Positions 62,364-64,000 of a DNA stretch of 64,000 nucleotides are shown piece by piece. A program made the translations under genes and the position numbers. Source of the stretch: Shewanella sp. ANA-3 (GTDB lineage Bacteria; Pseudomonadota; Gammaproteobacteria; Enterobacterales; Shewanellaceae); NCBI RefSeq assembly GCF_000203935.1, contig NC_008577.1:1364001-1428000 (forward strand), given 5' to 3'. The number at the start of each line of letters is the position of its first letter. The stretch's first letter is position 1. The notes beneath the pieces were generated by a model. That model had not been told where the DNA came from. It did not search any database and saw nothing but the letters and a program-made list of their open reading frames with translations.

Positions 62364-64000
62364 TTACACCGAGCGCTTTACATGGCTGGTGTAATGCACA
62401 TGGGGCGAGAGCAAATCCGCTAAATTGGGGTTGGGCGCTCGATTGAGGAAGCGAATAAAGGCCTGGGGTAGGGTGAGCGTCTCAATCGATTCCTGCCAGC
62501 GCGCCTGTAACAGTGGGTGATAGCCTTCTTTCCCCGCAGCGGTATAAGAGGTAGAAACCCCCACATAGAGTGCATTGGGTTGCACTGGATACCAGAGCGA
62601 TAAGCCATCCTGCTGCATCATTTCAAGCTTGAACAAACGCTCCCCTAATGGGCGTCTACCATCGTAGTAATAACGCAATCCGTAGGTATAGGGGAAGCTG
62701 CCCGCACCGGTGCCGCGCACACTGTTGTTTGTCGCGGCGTTAATCGCCGATTCCAGCGCTTGGTATAAATACTGGCCTTGGATTTCGTATTTGACTAATG
62801 GCAATTCGAAGGGGAGCAATTGGCCCAACACATCGGCGAGGGTGAGCCTGCCTTGGGCGACAGATTGTCTCACTCCGCCCGCGTTATGCAGGGCAAAGTG
62901 GATGCGAGGATCTTCAAGTTTGGCCTCTTGGAACATACTGCGGCTCACCCAAGGGGCGATTTCGCTGCCATGGGGTAATGCCTTAGAAGGCAGCCTGGTA
63001 TGCACTAGATTCTTAGGCACAAGGGCTAAGACTTTGTTTTCCATCTCGGCAATCGCGGGGCGATAGATATCTTGGATCACACCGTGAATGTCTTCATCGG
63101 CATCATCCCACAATACATAGGGATGCTCATTAAAGCGTTGCTGCACGGCTCGATAGTCAGTGTCATCCACTTGCTCACTCGAACTCAACATAAACTGCTT
63201 ATCGAGCATAAAATAGTTGCCACCTTTTAGGCTTATCGCGCGGCCCGCTGCATCAAATTCAATCTCGGCCAAGCCTAAGGTTTCGGCGTATTTCCCCGCA
63301 TGAACGATAGGAGTGCCATGGATGGTTTCACCATAGGGTATATTGCTTAACCCCAAGGCACTAAAATCGCCCTGCAATGTATGGGTATGGCCACCGACGA
63401 TAAGGCTGATGCCATCGACTTGTTCTGCAAGCCTTTTGTCCTGATCTAAACCTAAGTGACTCAGTACGATAATGTGCTTGATGCCTTTGGCATGCAGATG
63501 CGCGACTGTGCGCGCCGTGGTCGCAATCGCATCGACAAAGTGAGTGTCGGGATCGGGTCTGGCGATGTTTTTCATCTGATCCAGAGTAATGCCGATGATA
63601 GCGAGCTTTTTGTCGTAGAAGGGCTTTTCGAGGTAGCTGGCAAGTTGGTTTTTTTCATCATAGGCCAGAATATTCGCCACAGTACGCAGGTTACCCGGCT
63701 TGCGGATATCCTCTTGGCTTAAGTCCATATTGCCTGCCAGCAGCGGAAAATCGATTTGCTTAGCAAATTCGGCGAGCCGCGCATTGCCTTCATCAATATC
63801 GTGATTACCAATCACCATGGCATCGGGTGAGAGTAAATTCAGCAAATGGGCGTTGGCCTTACCCTTAAAATGGCTGAAATACAGCGTGCCTTGGAAACTG
63901 TCACCCCCATGCAAAAATAAAAACGGCATTTGGCTTTGTGCGGCTCGGTCACGTGCCTGACTAATCTGATACCCCAGGCGCGCATAGCCACCGCTGTGAC
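62364..64000 (-). CDS. 5'-nucleotidase / UshA-family metallophosphatase (truncated by window edge)
   Basis: At least 544 residues are visible; the frame stays open to the window edge, so the gene starts outside. Metallophosphatase motifs: FLHGGDSFQGTLYF, VIGNHDIDEG, VLSHLGLDQD, GGHTHT, and the C-terminal 5'-nucleotidase domain with HNAGGVRQSVAQGRLTLADVLGQLLPFE and GSFPYTYGLRYYYDGRRP. It hydrolyses nucleotides, probably in the periplasm; the signal peptide is not in view. The open N-terminal reading is SGGYARLGYQISQARDRA, as expected for the family. Confidence 0.88.
   Translation of the reverse strand, partial: HSGGYARLGYQISQARDRAAQSQMPFLFLHGGDSFQGTLYFSHFKGKANAHLLNLLSPDAMVIGNHDIDEGNARLAEFAKQIDFPLLAGNMDLSQEDIRKPGNLRTVANILAYDEKNQLASYLEKPFYDKKLAIIGITLDQMKNIARPDPDTHFVDAIATTARTVAHLHAKGIKHIIVLSHLGLDQDKRLAEQVDGISLIVGGHTHTLQGDFSALGLSNIPYGETIHGTPIVHAGKYAETLGLAEIEFDAAGRAISLKGGNYFMLDKQFMLSSSEQVDDTDYRAVQQRFNEHPYVLWDDADEDIHGVIQDIYRPAIAEMENKVLALVPKNLVHTRLPSKALPHGSEIAPWVSRSMFQEAKLEDPRIHFALHNAGGVRQSVAQGRLTLADVLGQLLPFELPLVKYEIQGQYLYQALESAINAATNNSVRGTGAGSFPYTYGLRYYYDGRRPLGERLFKLEMMQQDGLSLWYPVQPNALYVGVSTSYTAAGKEGYHPLLQARWQESIETLTLPQAFIRFLNRAPNPNLADLLSPHVHYTSHVKRSV

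Overview
The window is chromosomal DNA from a gamma-proteobacterium, almost certainly a Shewanella species. The evidence is the protein content (a TIGR02922-type small protein, DUF3634, DUF3833, a periplasmic Tpx, many c-di-GMP and chemotaxis proteins), the mutY-yggX / trmB-yggL / yggN and yggS-proC-yggT-yggU-rdgB-hemW neighbourhoods typical of enteric-like gamma-proteobacteria, and stringent-type tRNA promoters. Coding density is high and most genes are housekeeping. No insertion sequence, prophage, CRISPR array or rRNA operon was seen. The first gene (chemoreceptor C-terminus) and the last gene (5'-nucleotidase family) run off the window edges.

Region by region. 1-3.0 kb: end of a chemoreceptor, a TIGR02922-type small protein, and a divergent TetR regulator / Old Yellow Enzyme pair with three TetR-like operators between them. 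3.0-10.6 kb: Lon-family protease, a GAF-PAS-PAS-GGDEF-EAL protein, RhlE helicase and an unknown coiled-coil protein. 10.8-20.7 kb: one long co-directional cluster of eleven genes (ybgA-like, MerR, photolyase, NTF2-like, SDR, FAD oxidoreductase, DUF1365, Cfa-like methyltransferase, DUF2878, chalcone-isomerase-like, DUF3833 lipoprotein). It has a promoter resembling RpoE/ChrR (ECF11) targets overlapped by TGTACA palindromes of the MerR/LitR kind. This looks like a light/singlet-oxygen response unit that pairs DNA repair with membrane fatty-acid modification. 21-24 kb: small genes, a duplicated tRNA-Phe/tRNA-Thr unit, and cytochrome b561-yceI. 24-30 kb: yggX-mutY, trmB-yggL-glsB, yggN, a LysR regulator. 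30.2-30.8 kb holds a possible small RNA or microprotein. 30.8-40 kb: DUF885 metallopeptidase-like protein, hemW-rdgB, DUF4426, yggU-yggT-proC-yggS, and pilT-pilU. 40-49 kb: secreted glutathione peroxidase, ferrochelatase, ruvX-yqgE, yciH, a Fur-boxed membrane protein, DUF4136 lipoprotein, TRIC channel, periplasmic Tpx, MscS, OmpA-like protein, threonine aldolase. 49-56.8 kb: HDOD-GAF protein, NTF2-like protein, MtfA, a periplasmic binding protein translationally coupled to a membrane diguanylate cyclase, and a ParA/ribbon-helix-helix pair. 57-64 kb: three GNAT acetyltransferases, DUF3820, an NrfJ-like protein, a LysR-pirin-DoxX module and the 5'-nucleotidase family gene.

The most interesting items are the photolyase/lipid cluster and its composite promoter, the binding-protein/diguanylate-cyclase pair with no ABC transporter genes, the orphan ParA/RHH pair, and the promoter-to-terminator unit at 30355-30581. 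Starts were moved from the longest open frame wherever a ribosome-binding site, a signal peptide or stop/start coupling pointed to a later codon.
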